Assembly (NCBI RefSeq): GCF_030264295.1
Contig: NZ_CP127173.1
Location: 503,501 to 567,500 of the forward strand
Direction: 5' to 3'
DNA from: Amycolatopsis nalaikhensis
GTDB lineage: Bacteria; Actinomycetota; Actinomycetes; Mycobacteriales; Pseudonocardiaceae
Length of the DNA: 64,000 bases
In this document: in pieces, positions 1 through 13,928 of the stretch
Layout: every line of letters starts with the position of its first letter
Numbering within the stretch: the first letter of the stretch is position 1
The notes under the pieces: generated by a model
Database searches by the model: none
The model's input: only the letters and a program-made list of their open reading frames with translations
What the model was told of the DNA's origin: nothing
Translations under genes and position numbers: made by a program

Positions 1-364
1 GCAGGCCGGGCAGCCGCTGACGACGCCGGCGTGGACGTGGCCGGACAAACCGGGTGTCGCCGGGTGCGCCGACTTCATCGACGCGAACGGTTCGGTGACG
101 GTCGGGACATCCCTGGCCGGAAATCTGCAGAGCCTGCCGGTGACGGCGGAGGGCGCGGTCAGCGGCAAGCCGACGGTCAGCCTCGACGGCAAGACCGGCA
201 AGCCGCCGGTGACCTACGGGCGGCTCGCCGGGATGAGCATGATCAACCCGCAGCTCGCGGTCGCCGGCACGGTCAACAAGGACGGCGGCTCCCCGGTGTC
301 GAGCGACGACCGCGTCGTGCTGATCACGCCGTCCACGTCCGGCGGCGGCAACGGCAAGGATTAG
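1..364 (+). CDS. C-terminal part of an unrecognised protein, cut by the window edge
   Basis: The reading frame enters from the left edge at base 2 and stops at 362-364, leaving about 120 residues. They are rich in Gly, Pro, Thr and Val, with Ser/Lys/Pro-containing stretches such as SGKPTVSLDGKTGKPPV and a low-complexity tail STSGGGNGKD. This composition suits an exported or surface protein, but no signal peptide can be checked because the N-terminus is missing. No family recognised. The gene is convergent with the oxidoreductase operon and overlaps its last stop codon by four bases. Confidence 0.6.
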   Translation, partial: QAGQPLTTPAWTWPDKPGVAGCADFIDANGSVTVGTSLAGNLQSLPVTAEGAVSGKPTVSLDGKTGKPPVTYGRLAGMSMINPQLAVAGTVNKDGGSPVSSDDRVVLITPSTSGGGNGKD

Positions 365-1503
365 GACAGCGGCTTGAGTTCGACGCGGCGCCCTTCCGCC
401 GACGACGTCAACCCGGCCTCGGCCAGCTGCAGCCCACGGGCGGCCGAGAAGAAGTCGTAGCGGTGTGGCCGTCCGGCGACCACGTCCCGGACGAACTCCT
501 CCCACTGCGCCTTGAATCCGTTGTCGAACTCGGCGTTGTCCGGCACCTCCTGCCACTGGTCCCGGAAGGGCTCGGTCGCGGGCAGGTCCGGGTTCCACAC
601 GGGCTTCGGCGTCGCCGAGCGGTGCTGGACGCGGCAGCGGCGCAACCCGGCGACGGCGCTGCCTTCGGTGCCGTCGACCTGGAACTCGACCAGTTCGTCG
701 CGGAAAACGCGCGTGGACCAGGACGAGTTGATCTGCGCGACGATCCCCGATTCCAGCTCGAAGATGCCGTACGCGGCGTCGTCCGCGGTCGCCGCGTAGG
801 CGTCTCCCTTTTCGTCCCACCGGCGCGGGATGTGCGTCACGGCCTTCGCCGTCACCGCCGACACGCGGCCGAAGAGGTTCTCGAGGACGTAGTTCCAGTG
901 GCAGAACATGTCGAGGACGATGCCGCCGCCGTCCTCGGCGCGGTAGTTCCAGCTCGGGCGCTGCGCCTCCTGCCAGTCGCCCTCGAAGACCCAGTAACCG
1001 AACTCGCCGCGCACCGAGAGGATTCGTCCGAAGAACCCACCTTCGACCAGCCGCTGGAGTTTCCGGAGGCCGGGCAGGAACAGCTTGTCGTGCACGACGC
1101 CGTGGCAGATCCCGGCGTCGCGCGCGAGCCCGGCGAGCTCGAGCGCCGACGGCAGCGTCTCGGCGAGGGGTTTCTCGGCGTAGACGTGCTTGCCCGCGGC
1201 GAGCGCCGCCCGCACGGCCGGTTCCCGCGCCGACGTCAGCTGCGCGTCGAAGTAGATCTGGACGTCGGCCAGCGCCGAGTCGACGTCGGTGGTCCAGGCG
1301 GTCAGCCCGTGCCGGTCGGCGAGGTCCTTGAGCTTCGCGGCGTTGCGCCCGGCGAGGACGGGTTCGAGCTGCACGCGACGGCCGTCGGGCAGCTCGACGC
1401 CGCCCTGTTCGCGGATGGCCAGCACCGACCGGAGCAGGTGCTGCCGGTACCCCATCCGGCCGGTGACCCCGTTGAGCAGCACTCCGAGACTGGTCTGGTT
1501 CAT
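361..1503 (-). CDS. Gfo/Idh/MocA family NAD(P)-dependent oxidoreductase (operon gene 4)
   Basis: 380 residues. The N-terminal Rossmann region begins LGVLLNGVTGRMGYRQ, a slightly altered nucleotide-binding turn. A conserved block AAGKHVYAEKPLAET (about residues 120-135) carries the EKP motif whose Lys is catalytic in this family; the C-terminal half is the usual sheet domain. Such enzymes oxidise or epimerise sugars, inositols or sugar acids; the substrate is unknown. Start chosen at ATG 1503 because AGGAAGG precedes it and the ATG overlaps the upstream cupin stop (ATGA), implying translational coupling; the frame is open to 1563 but that extension looks unlike protein. Confidence 0.88.
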   Translation of the reverse strand: MNQTSLGVLLNGVTGRMGYRQHLLRSVLAIREQGGVELPDGRRVQLEPVLAGRNAAKLKDLADRHGLTAWTTDVDSALADVQIYFDAQLTSAREPAVRAALAAGKHVYAEKPLAETLPSALELAGLARDAGICHGVVHDKLFLPGLRKLQRLVEGGFFGRILSVRGEFGYWVFEGDWQEAQRPSWNYRAEDGGGIVLDMFCHWNYVLENLFGRVSAVTAKAVTHIPRRWDEKGDAYAATADDAAYGIFELESGIVAQINSSWSTRVFRDELVEFQVDGTEGSAVAGLRRCRVQHRSATPKPVWNPDLPATEPFRDQWQEVPDNAEFDNGFKAQWEEFVRDVVAGRPHRYDFFSAARGLQLAEAGLTSSAEGRRVELKPLS

Positions 1504-2228
1504 CGGTGACCTTCCTGGTCGTCGACTCGTCCTGCTATGTCGTATTCCGCGCGACGGCCGCACATGCCGAAGCCGTCGGGATTGGACGGAGTCGCGACGC
1601 GCACCCCGGCGTGCTCGAGGTGGCGCCCGTCCCCGACGGCGAGGGCTTTGAGGTGCACGCCAGTCAGCTCGGCGGCCTTCAGGGCACCGGCCTCCCAGCG
1701 CGGCACCCAGTCTCCGATTTTCGGCGAAACGAGCGCGACGGCCGCGCGGTGGAACGCCCTCAGCGGTTCCGGATCGCCGTCCCGCAGGGCCTCCCGCAGC
1801 GGGAGATAGCCACGAATCGCCAGGTCACGACGTCGCCGGGCGGCGTGCTCGTTTTTCGGCAACGCGGCGGCCTCGGCATACGCGCTCGCGTCGGCGAGGA
1901 CGTCTGTCGGAAAAGTGAACACGGCGTCCCCGGCCTCGGGCAGCCCGCTGTTCTGCATGAGGACGGTGACGCGCAGGCTGCCGCCCTGCACCATCCGGTG
2001 GACGGTCCCGGGCGCGAACCACGCGATGACCCCGGCTTCGAGCGGCGTCTCGACGTAGCCGCCGACGCTCAACGTCTGGACGGCGCCGTGTCCGCCGGTG
2101 ACGACATAGGCCTCGGTGCAGGCGAGATGCAGGTGCGGGCTGCCCCCGCGGACGCCGTCTTCGGCCGCCCAGTCGTAGGCCCGCAGGTGCGAGACGCCGA
2201 TGCCGCCCGGAAGCGCGAAATCGTCCAT
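1500..2228 (-). CDS. Cupin-domain protein (operon gene 3)
   Basis: 242 residues. The first half is a cupin barrel: GGSPHLHLACTEAYVVTGG supplies the His/Glu metal-ligand pattern of cupin motif 1, and APGTVHRMVQGG supplies the His of motif 2. The C-terminal half (about residue 110 on) is helical and unrecognised. Cupins in sugar-catabolic operons act as isomerases, dioxygenases or metal-sugar binding proteins; nothing here decides which. The gene starts 10 bases after the DUF6807 stop, and its own stop overlaps the next start, so it is part of a four-gene unit. Confidence 0.75.
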   Translation of the reverse strand: MDDFALPGGIGVSHLRAYDWAAEDGVRGGSPHLHLACTEAYVVTGGHGAVQTLSVGGYVETPLEAGVIAWFAPGTVHRMVQGGSLRVTVLMQNSGLPEAGDAVFTFPTDVLADASAYAEAAALPKNEHAARRRRDLAIRGYLPLREALRDGDPEPLRAFHRAAVALVSPKIGDWVPRWEAGALKAAELTGVHLKALAVGDGRHLEHAGVRVATPSNPDGFGMCGRRAEYDIAGRVDDQEGHR

Positions 2229-2238
2229 GCCGTGCCTC

Positions 2239-3156
2239 TCAGAATCCGTGGGTGGCGAGATAGCGCGACACCCGGCCGCGGTCCCAGGCCCCATCGGCGA
2301 CGACGACCCGGTACCGGTAGCGGAACGTCTCCCCCGGCGGCAGGGCGAACTCCTCGAAGAAGGCCCACGAGAAGGCGACTATGGGCGTGTCGTTCGATCG
2401 GACAAACCAGTGCGACTCGTGGATGGCCGTGTCGTTTTCGGGGGCATGGGCGAAGACGAGCGTCGAGTGCGCGTCGACGTCGTCGTGTTCGCCGACAAAG
2501 GCCAGCCACGGCGCCCGCGCGCCCATCATGGCGTCACCGCCGAGGTCACCGGGCCCGAAGACGCGGCCGCCACCGAAGTCACGCGGGCCGCGCCAGTGCA
2601 GCCCGGTGTACCCGGCGTTCTCCCGCCCGGCCGTGGTCGGGCTGCCGAACACGAGCGGGACGTCGCGGACGTTCGTCAGCTCGATCGCCCAGTCGATGGC
2701 CCAGGCCCCTTCGTCGGGCTCGACCGAGTGAACGACGATGTCGCGTCGCTCCCGCGCCCACGCGTCACCGCCGTTGGCGACCCATGTCAGATTTTCGGAG
2801 AAGGCGAGCCGGCCCTGGTCGACGGCGAAGTTTTCGAACCGCTCGTGCCGCATGGAACCGATGCGGTCGGGCAGGTCCTGGTACCAGTGGCCGGGGACGT
2901 AGGTGTGCCCGCCCCAGAAGTTCTGGCCGGACAGGTGGCTCGACGTCATCTGCAGGCCCTTGTGCCAGCGGTGGTCGGAGGGCCGGTAGCCGCTGACGCG
3001 CCGGCCGCGGAGGGTGCGCAGCGGGTGGGTGTAGGGCTTGCGCGATTCGTAGGCGACGGGGTCGGGTTTGTAGACATAGGACATCAGCTGGACCCCACCG
3101 GCCTCGACGGCGACGTGGTCACCATGCCGATGGGTAACGGTGATGGGCGCGCTCAC
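2239..3156 (-). CDS. DUF6807 (PmoA-like) family protein (operon gene 2)
   Basis: 305 residues matching the DUF6807/'methane oxygenase PmoA' family: early block YVYKPDPVAYESRKPYTHPLRTLRG, shown in part as RKPYTHPLRTLRG, then DHRWHKGLQM with a conserved His-rich loop, and a C-terminal GETFRYRYRVVVADG strand typical of an aldose-epimerase-like barrel. The PmoA name is historical; members sit in carbohydrate operons and have no shown link to methane. Its ATG overlaps the stop of the upstream oxidoreductase (ATGA at 3153-3156). Confidence 0.82.
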   Translation of the reverse strand: MSAPITVTHRHGDHVAVEAGGVQLMSYVYKPDPVAYESRKPYTHPLRTLRGRRVSGYRPSDHRWHKGLQMTSSHLSGQNFWGGHTYVPGHWYQDLPDRIGSMRHERFENFAVDQGRLAFSENLTWVANGGDAWARERRDIVVHSVEPDEGAWAIDWAIELTNVRDVPLVFGSPTTAGRENAGYTGLHWRGPRDFGGGRVFGPGDLGGDAMMGARAPWLAFVGEHDDVDAHSTLVFAHAPENDTAIHESHWFVRSNDTPIVAFSWAFFEEFALPPGETFRYRYRVVVADGAWDRGRVSRYLATHGF

Positions 3157-4247
3157 CGCACTGCTCCCGCAGGGGTGCCGGCCATGGACCGGTAGAAGAC
3201 ATCGCCAGGCCCGATCTCCCCGCGGCGAACCCCGAGCCCGGTGGCGGCGGCCTTGTACAAAGAAGCGACAAACTCGAGAACACGCCGCCCATCAGCCCCG
3301 CTGCAAGGAGGCCGCGCCCCCGCCCGCCAGGCGGCGAGGACGGGCGTCAACGCGGCGGCGTGCGAGCTGCCGACGTCCTCAGCTGTCGCCCGCCAGCGAG
3401 CATCATCGCTGGTCAGGGGCGACGCGGGGGTGTATGTCCAATTTTCGGCAACGTAGCCGTAGAGGTGCGTGAGCTCGACGGTGACCCGTTCGCAGTCGAT
3501 CCGGATCCGGCTCACTTCGTCCGGCGAGAGGACACTGTTAACGACGGTCGCCAGCGCCCCGGACTCGAACCGGACGAGCGCGGTGGAGACGTCCTCGGTT
3601 TCGACGTTGTGCACGAGCCGCGCGGTCATCGCGCGCACTTCGTCCCATTCGCCGAGCAGGTGGAGCAGCAGGTCCATCTGGTGGATGCCGTGCCCCAGGG
3701 CGGGGCCGCCGCCCTCGGTGTCCCACCGCCCGCGCCACGGGACGGAGTAGTAGGCGGCATCGCGGTACCAGGTCGTCTGGCAGTGCGCGACGAGCGGGCG
3801 CCCGAGCTCACCAGCGGCGAGTAGGCCCCGAAAGTGCGCGGCGGACGAGCCGGACCGCTGTTGGTAGACGAAAGAGACATAGGGACCACCGTCGCGTTCG
3901 GCGGCGGCGATCTCGTCGTACTCGGCCAGAGACCGGCATGGCGGTTTTTCGCACCAAACCCAGGCCCCGGCCGCGAGCACGGCTTTGGTCTGCTCGACGT
4001 GCAGCCCCGGCGGCGTGCAGATCGAGACGAGATCGGGTTCCTGCTCGGCGAGCAGAGTGCCGAGATCGAGGTAGGGCTTGGCGTGGTCGGTGTGTGCACA
4101 AAAAGCGACAGCCCGAGCTTCATCGACGTCGGCGACGGCCACGAGATCGACATCGTCGCGGTGAGCCAGGTAGGCGGCCCGATGGCTGTCGGCAATGGCC
4201 CCAGCCCCGACGACGGCAACCCGCAAGCGTGCTCGAAGAGCCGACAC
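3153..4247 (-). CDS. Gfo/Idh/MocA family oxidoreductase (operon gene 1)
   Basis: 364 residues. Starts LRVAVVGAGAIADSHRAAYL, a clear GxGxxx(A/S) dinucleotide-binding turn, followed by VADVDE at the end of strand 2 and VWCEKPPCRSLAEYDE with the catalytic EKP lysine. The block GGGPALGHGIHQMDLLLHL contains the conserved His (GxHxxD) of the active site. Chosen start is GTG 4247, preceded by AAGGAGGT; the frame stays open far upstream but that part is not protein-like. It is only about 25% like the operon's other oxidoreductase by eye, so the two probably do successive redox steps rather than duplicate one. Confidence 0.88.
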   Translation of the reverse strand: MSALRARLRVAVVGAGAIADSHRAAYLAHRDDVDLVAVADVDEARAVAFCAHTDHAKPYLDLGTLLAEQEPDLVSICTPPGLHVEQTKAVLAAGAWVWCEKPPCRSLAEYDEIAAAERDGGPYVSFVYQQRSGSSAAHFRGLLAAGELGRPLVAHCQTTWYRDAAYYSVPWRGRWDTEGGGPALGHGIHQMDLLLHLLGEWDEVRAMTARLVHNVETEDVSTALVRFESGALATVVNSVLSPDEVSRIRIDCERVTVELTHLYGYVAENWTYTPASPLTSDDARWRATAEDVGSSHAAALTPVLAAWRAGARPPCSGADGRRVLEFVASLYKAAATGLGVRRGEIGPGDVFYRSMAGTPAGAVR

Positions 4248-4413
4248 CCGACCTCCTTCTCGCCCATCGCCCCCGGTGCGGCGCCCTGCGGTTCTCCAGG
4301 TCCTCCGTCTCGCCGCGATCCCTTCCCACGTCAGCAACATCTCTGCCGCCACGAGTTCGACCGACCGCTCTCGCGCCTCGTCCGTGCAATCGTCACGCGC
4401 TTCCGACCGTCTC

Positions 4414-4427
4414 AGAAAGCGCTTTCT
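4414..4427. promoter_or_regulatory. LacI/GalR-type operator palindrome upstream of the oxidoreductase operon
   Basis: AGAAAGCGCTTTCT is a perfect 14-base palindrome with a central CG, the classic form of LacI/GalR-family operators. It lies about 170 bases upstream of the first gene of the four-gene operon and in the only sizeable gap before it. No LacI-family gene is in the window, so the regulator is elsewhere. Confidence 0.6.
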
Positions 4428-4447
4428 CGCGCAACGCCCGCAGTCGC

Positions 4448-4461
4448 TGTCAACGTTGTCA
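4448..4461. promoter_or_regulatory. Second operator-like palindrome overlapping a -35-like TTGACA
   Basis: TGTCAACGTTGTCA is a 14-base palindrome with a single mismatched pair and a central ACGT, 20 bases from the first palindrome. Read on the minus strand it contains TTGACA (4453-4448), a good -35 for the operon, although no convincing -10 follows at 17 bases. The arrangement fits repression by a dimeric LacI-family protein. Confidence 0.45.
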
Positions 4462-4489
4462 GGCCAGGCGTCACCCGCCCGGCAGGCAG

Positions 4490-5026
4490 TCAGCGGTTCT
4501 TGCTGCGCAGCTGACGTTTCCGCGGCTGCTTGCTCTCTGCACGCGCGGCCCGGATGTCCAGAAAGGCAGCCACGCCCGAGAGGAGCGCGGCGAAGAGCCC
4601 GAGGAACCGCCCGAAGCCGGGAAGGATGCCGATCCCGGCGGCCTCGAAGATGCCGCGCTGGTCGGCGTCGAACTCCCAGTCGAGGGTGAACCAGCCGAGC
4701 ACCATCAGCAGCAGCGACGCCGCGGCGACCACCAGCCACAGGTGCGGCAGGCCGCTGACCCGCGCGGTGCGGATTCTCCCGAAAACGACCACGACGAGCC
4801 CGGCCAGCAACAACGGCAGCGGCGGGCACCAGGCGAAGAAGCTCGAGTGCCAAGCGTCGCGGACGACGTCGCTGTGCGGCAGCTGCGACAAGATGTTTTC
4901 GATGTCCGGTTTGCTGGCGCGCAGGATCGTCCACGGCAGGAACGTCGAACCCAGCGCGAGCAGCCCGGCCACCAGGCCGAGCCACTCGCGCCAGGTGACG
5001 CTCTTGACGGAGAACGGCTGTGTCAT
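4490..5026 (-). CDS. Small integral membrane protein, function unknown
   Basis: 178 residues with four hydrophobic segments: about 16-35 (LGLVAGLLALGSTFLPW), 65-85, 92-112 and 138-160, then a basic cytoplasmic tail ending KQPRKRQLRSKNR. The loop between the first two segments (about 35-60) is hydrophilic. No catalytic motif. It begins eight bases after the gatB stop on the same strand and may ride on gatCAB transcription. No family name recognised. Confidence 0.72.
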   Translation of the reverse strand: MTQPFSVKSVTWREWLGLVAGLLALGSTFLPWTILRASKPDIENILSQLPHSDVVRDAWHSSFFAWCPPLPLLLAGLVVVVFGRIRTARVSGLPHLWLVVAAASLLLMVLGWFTLDWEFDADQRGIFEAAGIGILPGFGRFLGLFAALLSGVAAFLDIRAARAESKQPRKRQLRSKNR

Positions 5027-5034
5027 GAAAACGG

Positions 5035-6536
5035 TCAGGAACCCACGCGCTCGATGATCAGCTCGCGGACCCGCTTGGCATCGGCCTGCCCCTTGGTCGC
5101 CTTCATGACCGCACCGACGATCGCGCCCGCCGCGGCGACCTTGCCGCCGCGGATCTTGTCCGCGACGTCCGGTTGCGCCGCCAGGGCCTCGTCGATCGCC
5201 GCGAGCAGGGCCGAGTCGTCCGAGACGACCTTCAGCCCGCGCTTATCGACGACGTCACGCGGCTCGCCCTCGCCGGCGAGGACGCCCTGGACGACCTCCT
5301 TGGCCAGCTTGTTCGTCAGCTCGCCGGACGACACCAGCCCGATGACCTCGGCCACCTGCTTCGGCGTGATCGGCAGGTCGGCCAGCTCGACCTCGCGGGC
5401 GTTCGCCTCCTGGGCCAGGGTGTTGACCCACCAGCCACGGGCCTCGTCCGGCGACGCGCCGGCCTCGACCGTCGCCGCGACGAGGTCCACGGCGCCGACG
5501 TTCAGCAGGTCACGCAGGGCTTCGTCGGAAAGCGACCACTCCGTCTGGATCCGCTTCCGTCGCTCGGACGGCAGCTCCGGCAGCGTGCCGCGCAGTTCGT
5601 CGACCCACTCGCGCGAGGGCGCGATCGGGACCAGGTCGGGCTCCGGGAAGTACCGGTAGTCCTCGGCGGTCTCCTTCGTCCGGCCCGACGACGTGGTGCC
5701 GTCGGCCTCCTGGAAGTGCCGCGTCTCCTGCTTGATCGAACCGCCCTCGGCGAGGATCGCCGCCTGGCGCGTCATCTCGTAGCGCACCGCGCGCTCGACG
5801 CTGCGCAGCGAGTTGACGTTCTTCGTCTCGGTGCGTGTCCCGAATTCGGTCGCGTCCTTCGCCATCAGCGAAACGTTCGCGTCGCAGCGAAGCGAGCCCT
5901 GGTCCATGCGGACGTCGGACACGTCGAGCGCGCGAAGCAGGTCCCGCAACGCCGTCACGTAGGCGCGCGCGACCTCGGGAGCCCGCTCGCCGGTGCCCTC
6001 GATCGGCTTGGTCACGATTTCGATCAACGGCACGCCGGCGCGGTTATAGTCGAGCAGCGAGTGCTCGGCGCCGTGGATCCGGCCGGTGGCGCCACCGACG
6101 TGCAGCGACTTGCCCGTGTCCTCCTCCATGTGCGCGCGCTCGATCTCCACGCGCACGACCTCGCCGTCGTCGAGCGTGACGTCGAGGTAGCCGTTGAAGG
6201 CGATCGGCTCGTCGTACTGCGACGTCTGGAAGTTCTTCGGCATGTCCGGGTAGAAGTAGTTCTTCCGGGCGAACCGGCACCACTCGGCGATCTCGCAGTT
6301 CAGCGCCAGGCCGATCCGGATCGCGCCCTCGACGGCCTTGCCGTTGACGACCGGCAGCGCGCCGGGCAGGCCGAGGCACGTCGGGCAGACCTTCGTGTTC
6401 GGCTCGCCGCCGAACTCGTTCGGGCAGCCGCAGAACATCTTCGTCTTCGTGTTCAGCTCGACGTGCACTTCGAGCCCGAGCACCGGGTTGAAGCGCTCGA
6501 TGACGTCGGCGTAGTCCATCAACTCGGCCACGGCAG

Positions 6537-6540
<4 letters not shown>
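5035..6540 (-). CDS. gatB: Asp/Glu-tRNA amidotransferase subunit B
   Basis: 501 residues, the usual GatB length. It binds misacylated Glu-tRNA(Gln) or Asp-tRNA(Asn), phosphorylates the side chain and accepts ammonia from GatA. Visible: [18 protein letters not shown] near the N-terminus, zinc-type cysteines (CGC and CPTCLG), [13 protein letters not shown], and a C-terminal YqeY-like tail domain (about 360-500). The GTG start at 6540 overlaps the gatA stop as GTGA. In M. tuberculosis pfkA separates gatA from gatB; here they are directly coupled. Confidence 0.96.
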
Positions 6541-8050
<1,510 letters not shown>

Positions 8051-8054
<4 letters not shown>

Positions 8055-8350
8055 TGCTCTTCCCCCAGGATCCGCGGCACCCGGAAACGCCCGTCTTCGG
8101 CGGCCGGCGCCCCGGCCAGCGCCTGCTGCTGCGTGAGCCCGGGACGGACGACGTCCTGCCGGAAGACGTTCGTCAGCGGCACGGCGTGCGAGGTGGGCGG
8201 CACGTCGTCGGCGGCGACCTCGCTCACCTTGGCCACCGAGTCCAGGATCTGGTCGAGCTGGCCGGCGAAGACGTCGATTTCGTCGTCGGTCACGGCCAGC
8301 CTGGCCAGCTTCGCGAGGTGCGCGACCTCGTCTCGGGAAATGTTGGGCAC
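8051..8350 (-). CDS. gatC: Asp/Glu-tRNA amidotransferase subunit C
   Basis: 99 residues, typical for GatC, the small clamp that stabilises the GatA-GatB pair. [19 protein letters not shown] is the conserved N-terminal helix; [10 protein letters not shown] followed by FRVPRIL is the conserved C-terminal part. GTG start at 8350 chosen because GGGAG lies eight bases before it and translation from there matches family N-termini. First gene of the gatCAB unit, divergent from the ACT-domain gene. Confidence 0.94.
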
Positions 8351-8583
8351 GCGGGTGACTCCCGGGTTGTGCTGTGCGGGTTGTCTCGGAAGCTGCAAGT
8401 CTATGGTGACGGCGCGGGCGGACTCGACTGGGTTACGCCCGGCGCAGGCCGGGTGCCGTCCGGCGACGCTCGCATCCCGCCCGGCGGACAGCAGGTCCCG
8501 CGAGCCGGGTGGGTCTGTCACAATCGGCGACCGGCATCGAGCGTCCCACGGCAAGGCTGGGACGCCAGAGGTGAGAGGGGCGC

Positions 8584-9240
8584 GTGGTGTCGTTCCTGAT
8601 CCGGGTCCTCCTTCCGGACAGCCCGGGGACCCTCGGCGCGGTCGCCACGGCGCTCGGCACGGTAGGCGCCGACATCCTCAGCGTGGACGTCGTCGAACGC
8701 GGTGGCGGCGTCGCCGTCGACGACCTGGTGGTCGAGCTGCCGTCGGGCCGCCTGCCCGACGCGCTGATCACGGCGGCGGAGAGCGTCGAAGGCGTCGAAG
8801 TGGACGCGGTCCGGCCGTACGCGGGCGTCCTGGACACGCACCGTGAGCTTCGAACTCGTCGAAGAAATCGCCGCGCAGCCGAAGTCGGGCCTCGACATCC
8901 TGGCCGAGGGCGTCCCCCGCATCGTGCGCGCCGGCTGGGCGATGATCGTCGAACACGCCGAAACCGGCGCCGTCCGGCTGGCTTCCTCCAGCGCGGCGCC
9001 CGAGACGCCGATCACGGACCTGCCCTGGCTGCCGCTCGAGCGCGCGACGGTCCTCGACAGCGAAGAAGCCTGGATCCCGGAGACGTGGAAGGACTCGGCA
9101 CCGAACTGGCGGCCACGCCGCTCGGCAAGCCGGGCAAGGCACTGCTCGTCGCCCGCCCGGGCGGGCCGAACTTCCGCGCCGCCGAGGTCGCCCGGCTCGC
9201 GCACCTCGCGGGCATCGTCGCGGTCGTGCTCGACGGCTAG
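8584..9240 (+). CDS. ACT-domain amino-acid-binding protein, with two compensating frame changes
   Basis: Homologue by position and content of M. tuberculosis Rv3013, divergent from gatC. Residues 1-80 form an ACT domain ([17 protein letters not shown], then [11 protein letters not shown]). The middle of the protein ([11 protein letters not shown] through [16 protein letters not shown]) is coded in the +2 frame between about 8851 and 9090, after which the first frame resumes with [19 protein letters not shown]. The exit is an extra base in GAGCTTC (8845-8851); the return is a base missing in AAGGACTC (9089-9096). Restoring GAGCTC at both gives one continuous protein of about 218 residues. Either a sequence error or two real compensating mutations. 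Confidence 0.8.
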   Translation: MVSFLIRVLLPDSPGTLGAVATALGTVGADILSVDVVERGGGVAVDDLVVELPSGRLPDALITAAESVEGVEVDAVRPYAGVLDTHRELRTRRRNRRAAEVGPRHPGRGRPPHRARRLGDDRRTRRNRRRPAGFLQRGARDADHGPALAAARARDGPRQRRSLDPGDVEGLGTELAATPLGKPGKALLVARPGGPNFRAAEVARLAHLAGIVAVVLDG

Positions 9241-9255
9241 AAGCCTCGTGTCGGG

Positions 9256-9290
9256 AAAAGGGACACGCCCGCGTGGGGCGTGTCCCTTTT
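9256..9290. terminator. Bidirectional intrinsic terminator
   Basis: A perfect 15-base stem (AAAAGGGACACGCCC and its complement) with loop GCGTG, followed by T on the plus strand and preceded by A, so it can work in both directions. It lies between the convergent ACT and GNAT genes. Confidence 0.88.
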
Positions 9291-9305
9291 TCGACGAACG
9301 CCAGG

Positions 9306-12689
<3,384 letters not shown>

Positions 12690-12756
12690 GGATCCTCGTT
12701 TGGTCGGCTTTCCCGACACGCTACTTGCCGGGCGCGGTCGACGTCGCCGGATTCGG

Positions 12757-13794
12757 TCACCAGCCCTCGGGCGGCTCCACGAAGGCCTTGCCGAGGTCGC
12801 GCGACAGCGAGAGGGCGCGGCGCATCCAGTCCGGCGTCGCACCGGCGAGTCCGCACGCGGGGGTCGGCACGGCGCGTTCGGCGAGGATGGCGCGGTTGAA
12901 GCCGAGCCGGTCGGCCAGCCGGAACGCCGGTTCGCCGACGTCCTTCAGGCTGGGCGGGGACGCGGGTGCCGTCGACGGGACCGCGCCGAGGAACAGCGTC
13001 GCGCCGCCGTCCCAGACCTCGCCGATCTCGTCGAGGAACTCGGCGGACGCGCCGTCGAGCGCGTTGAGGTCGAAGGCGAGGGCGTCCGCGCCGGCCTTGC
13101 GCAGGAGACCGAGCGGCGGTTTGGCGGCGCAGCAGTGCAGGATCACCGGTTGTTCCGTGATCGCCCGCGCGCCCTCGATCACCGTGGTGAGTAGGTCACG
13201 GGCCTCGGGTTCCGGCACGGCCGGGACGCTCCCGTATCCCGACGGCGTCGACAGCCCGCCGGCCAAGACCGCGGGCAGCGACGGCTCGTCGAACTGGACG
13301 ACCACCGGCGCCCCGGTCCGGGCCCGCACTTCGGCGACGTGCCCGGCGAGGCCGTCCAGCAGCGACGACGTGAAGTCGCGCAGCGCACCGCGGTCGGTGA
13401 GCACGCGGTGGCCGCGGGGCAGCTCGATGCCGGCGCCGAGCGTCCACGGCCCGGCCAGCTGGATCTTGAAGACCGGCGGCGTGGCACCCGCCTTCTCGCG
13501 CGCTTCCTGCACGGCGTCGAGGTCCCAGCGGAGGAGGTCGACGGCCCGGCGGTGGTCGTGCCCGGGCCGGGCCGCGACCCGGTAGCCGCTCGGCACGACG
13601 TCGACGGCCAGGTCCACCAGTACCGCGGCGGTCCGGCCGAGCATGTCCGCCCCGACGCCACGAGCCGGCAGCTCGGGCAGGTGCGGGAAGTCGGGCAGCT
13701 CGCCGAACACGACCGCCGCGGCCTCCGCGGGGTCCGTGCCCGGCATCGAACCGATCGCCGTCGCGGCACCGCTGGGCCAAAGTCGCTCGTTCAC
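12757..13794 (-). CDS. Stand-alone MetE C-terminal-type protein (cobalamin-independent methionine synthase-like)
   Basis: About 345 residues, less than half of MetE (about 750); corresponds to the catalytic C-terminal barrel only and to Rv3015c by position. Visible: GAATAIGSMPGTDPAEA at the start, VVQFDEPSLP, the zinc-ligand region VILHCCAAKPP (His and Cys) and a final TPACGLAG cysteine. Without the N-terminal folate-binding half it may use another methyl donor. Start is GTG 13794 (or GTG 13800); neither has a strong ribosome site, so the first residues are uncertain. Confidence 0.82.
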   Translation of the reverse strand: MNERLWPSGAATAIGSMPGTDPAEAAAVVFGELPDFPHLPELPARGVGADMLGRTAAVLVDLAVDVVPSGYRVAARPGHDHRRAVDLLRWDLDAVQEAREKAGATPPVFKIQLAGPWTLGAGIELPRGHRVLTDRGALRDFTSSLLDGLAGHVAEVRARTGAPVVVQFDEPSLPAVLAGGLSTPSGYGSVPAVPEPEARDLLTTVIEGARAITEQPVILHCCAAKPPLGLLRKAGADALAFDLNALDGASAEFLDEIGEVWDGGATLFLGAVPSTAPASPPSLKDVGEPAFRLADRLGFNRAILAERAVPTPACGLAGATPDWMRRALSLSRDLGKAFVEPPEGW

Positions 13795-13928
13795 GACCAC
13801 CGATTCTGGTCGACCACCCGCCGACGACGCCGGGCGGGCCACCCCAGTGGAGTGGTGGAATGCCGACATTCGCCGCATTTCCTTGCAACGGCACCACGAG
13901 CGGGTCCGCGCGGATAGGCTGACCGGCC

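Noticed and set aside
8845..9096. Programmed frameshifting in the ACT-domain gene
   Set aside because: There is no slippery heptamer or following pseudoknot, and two opposite shifts 240 bases apart at the same word are better explained by sequence error.
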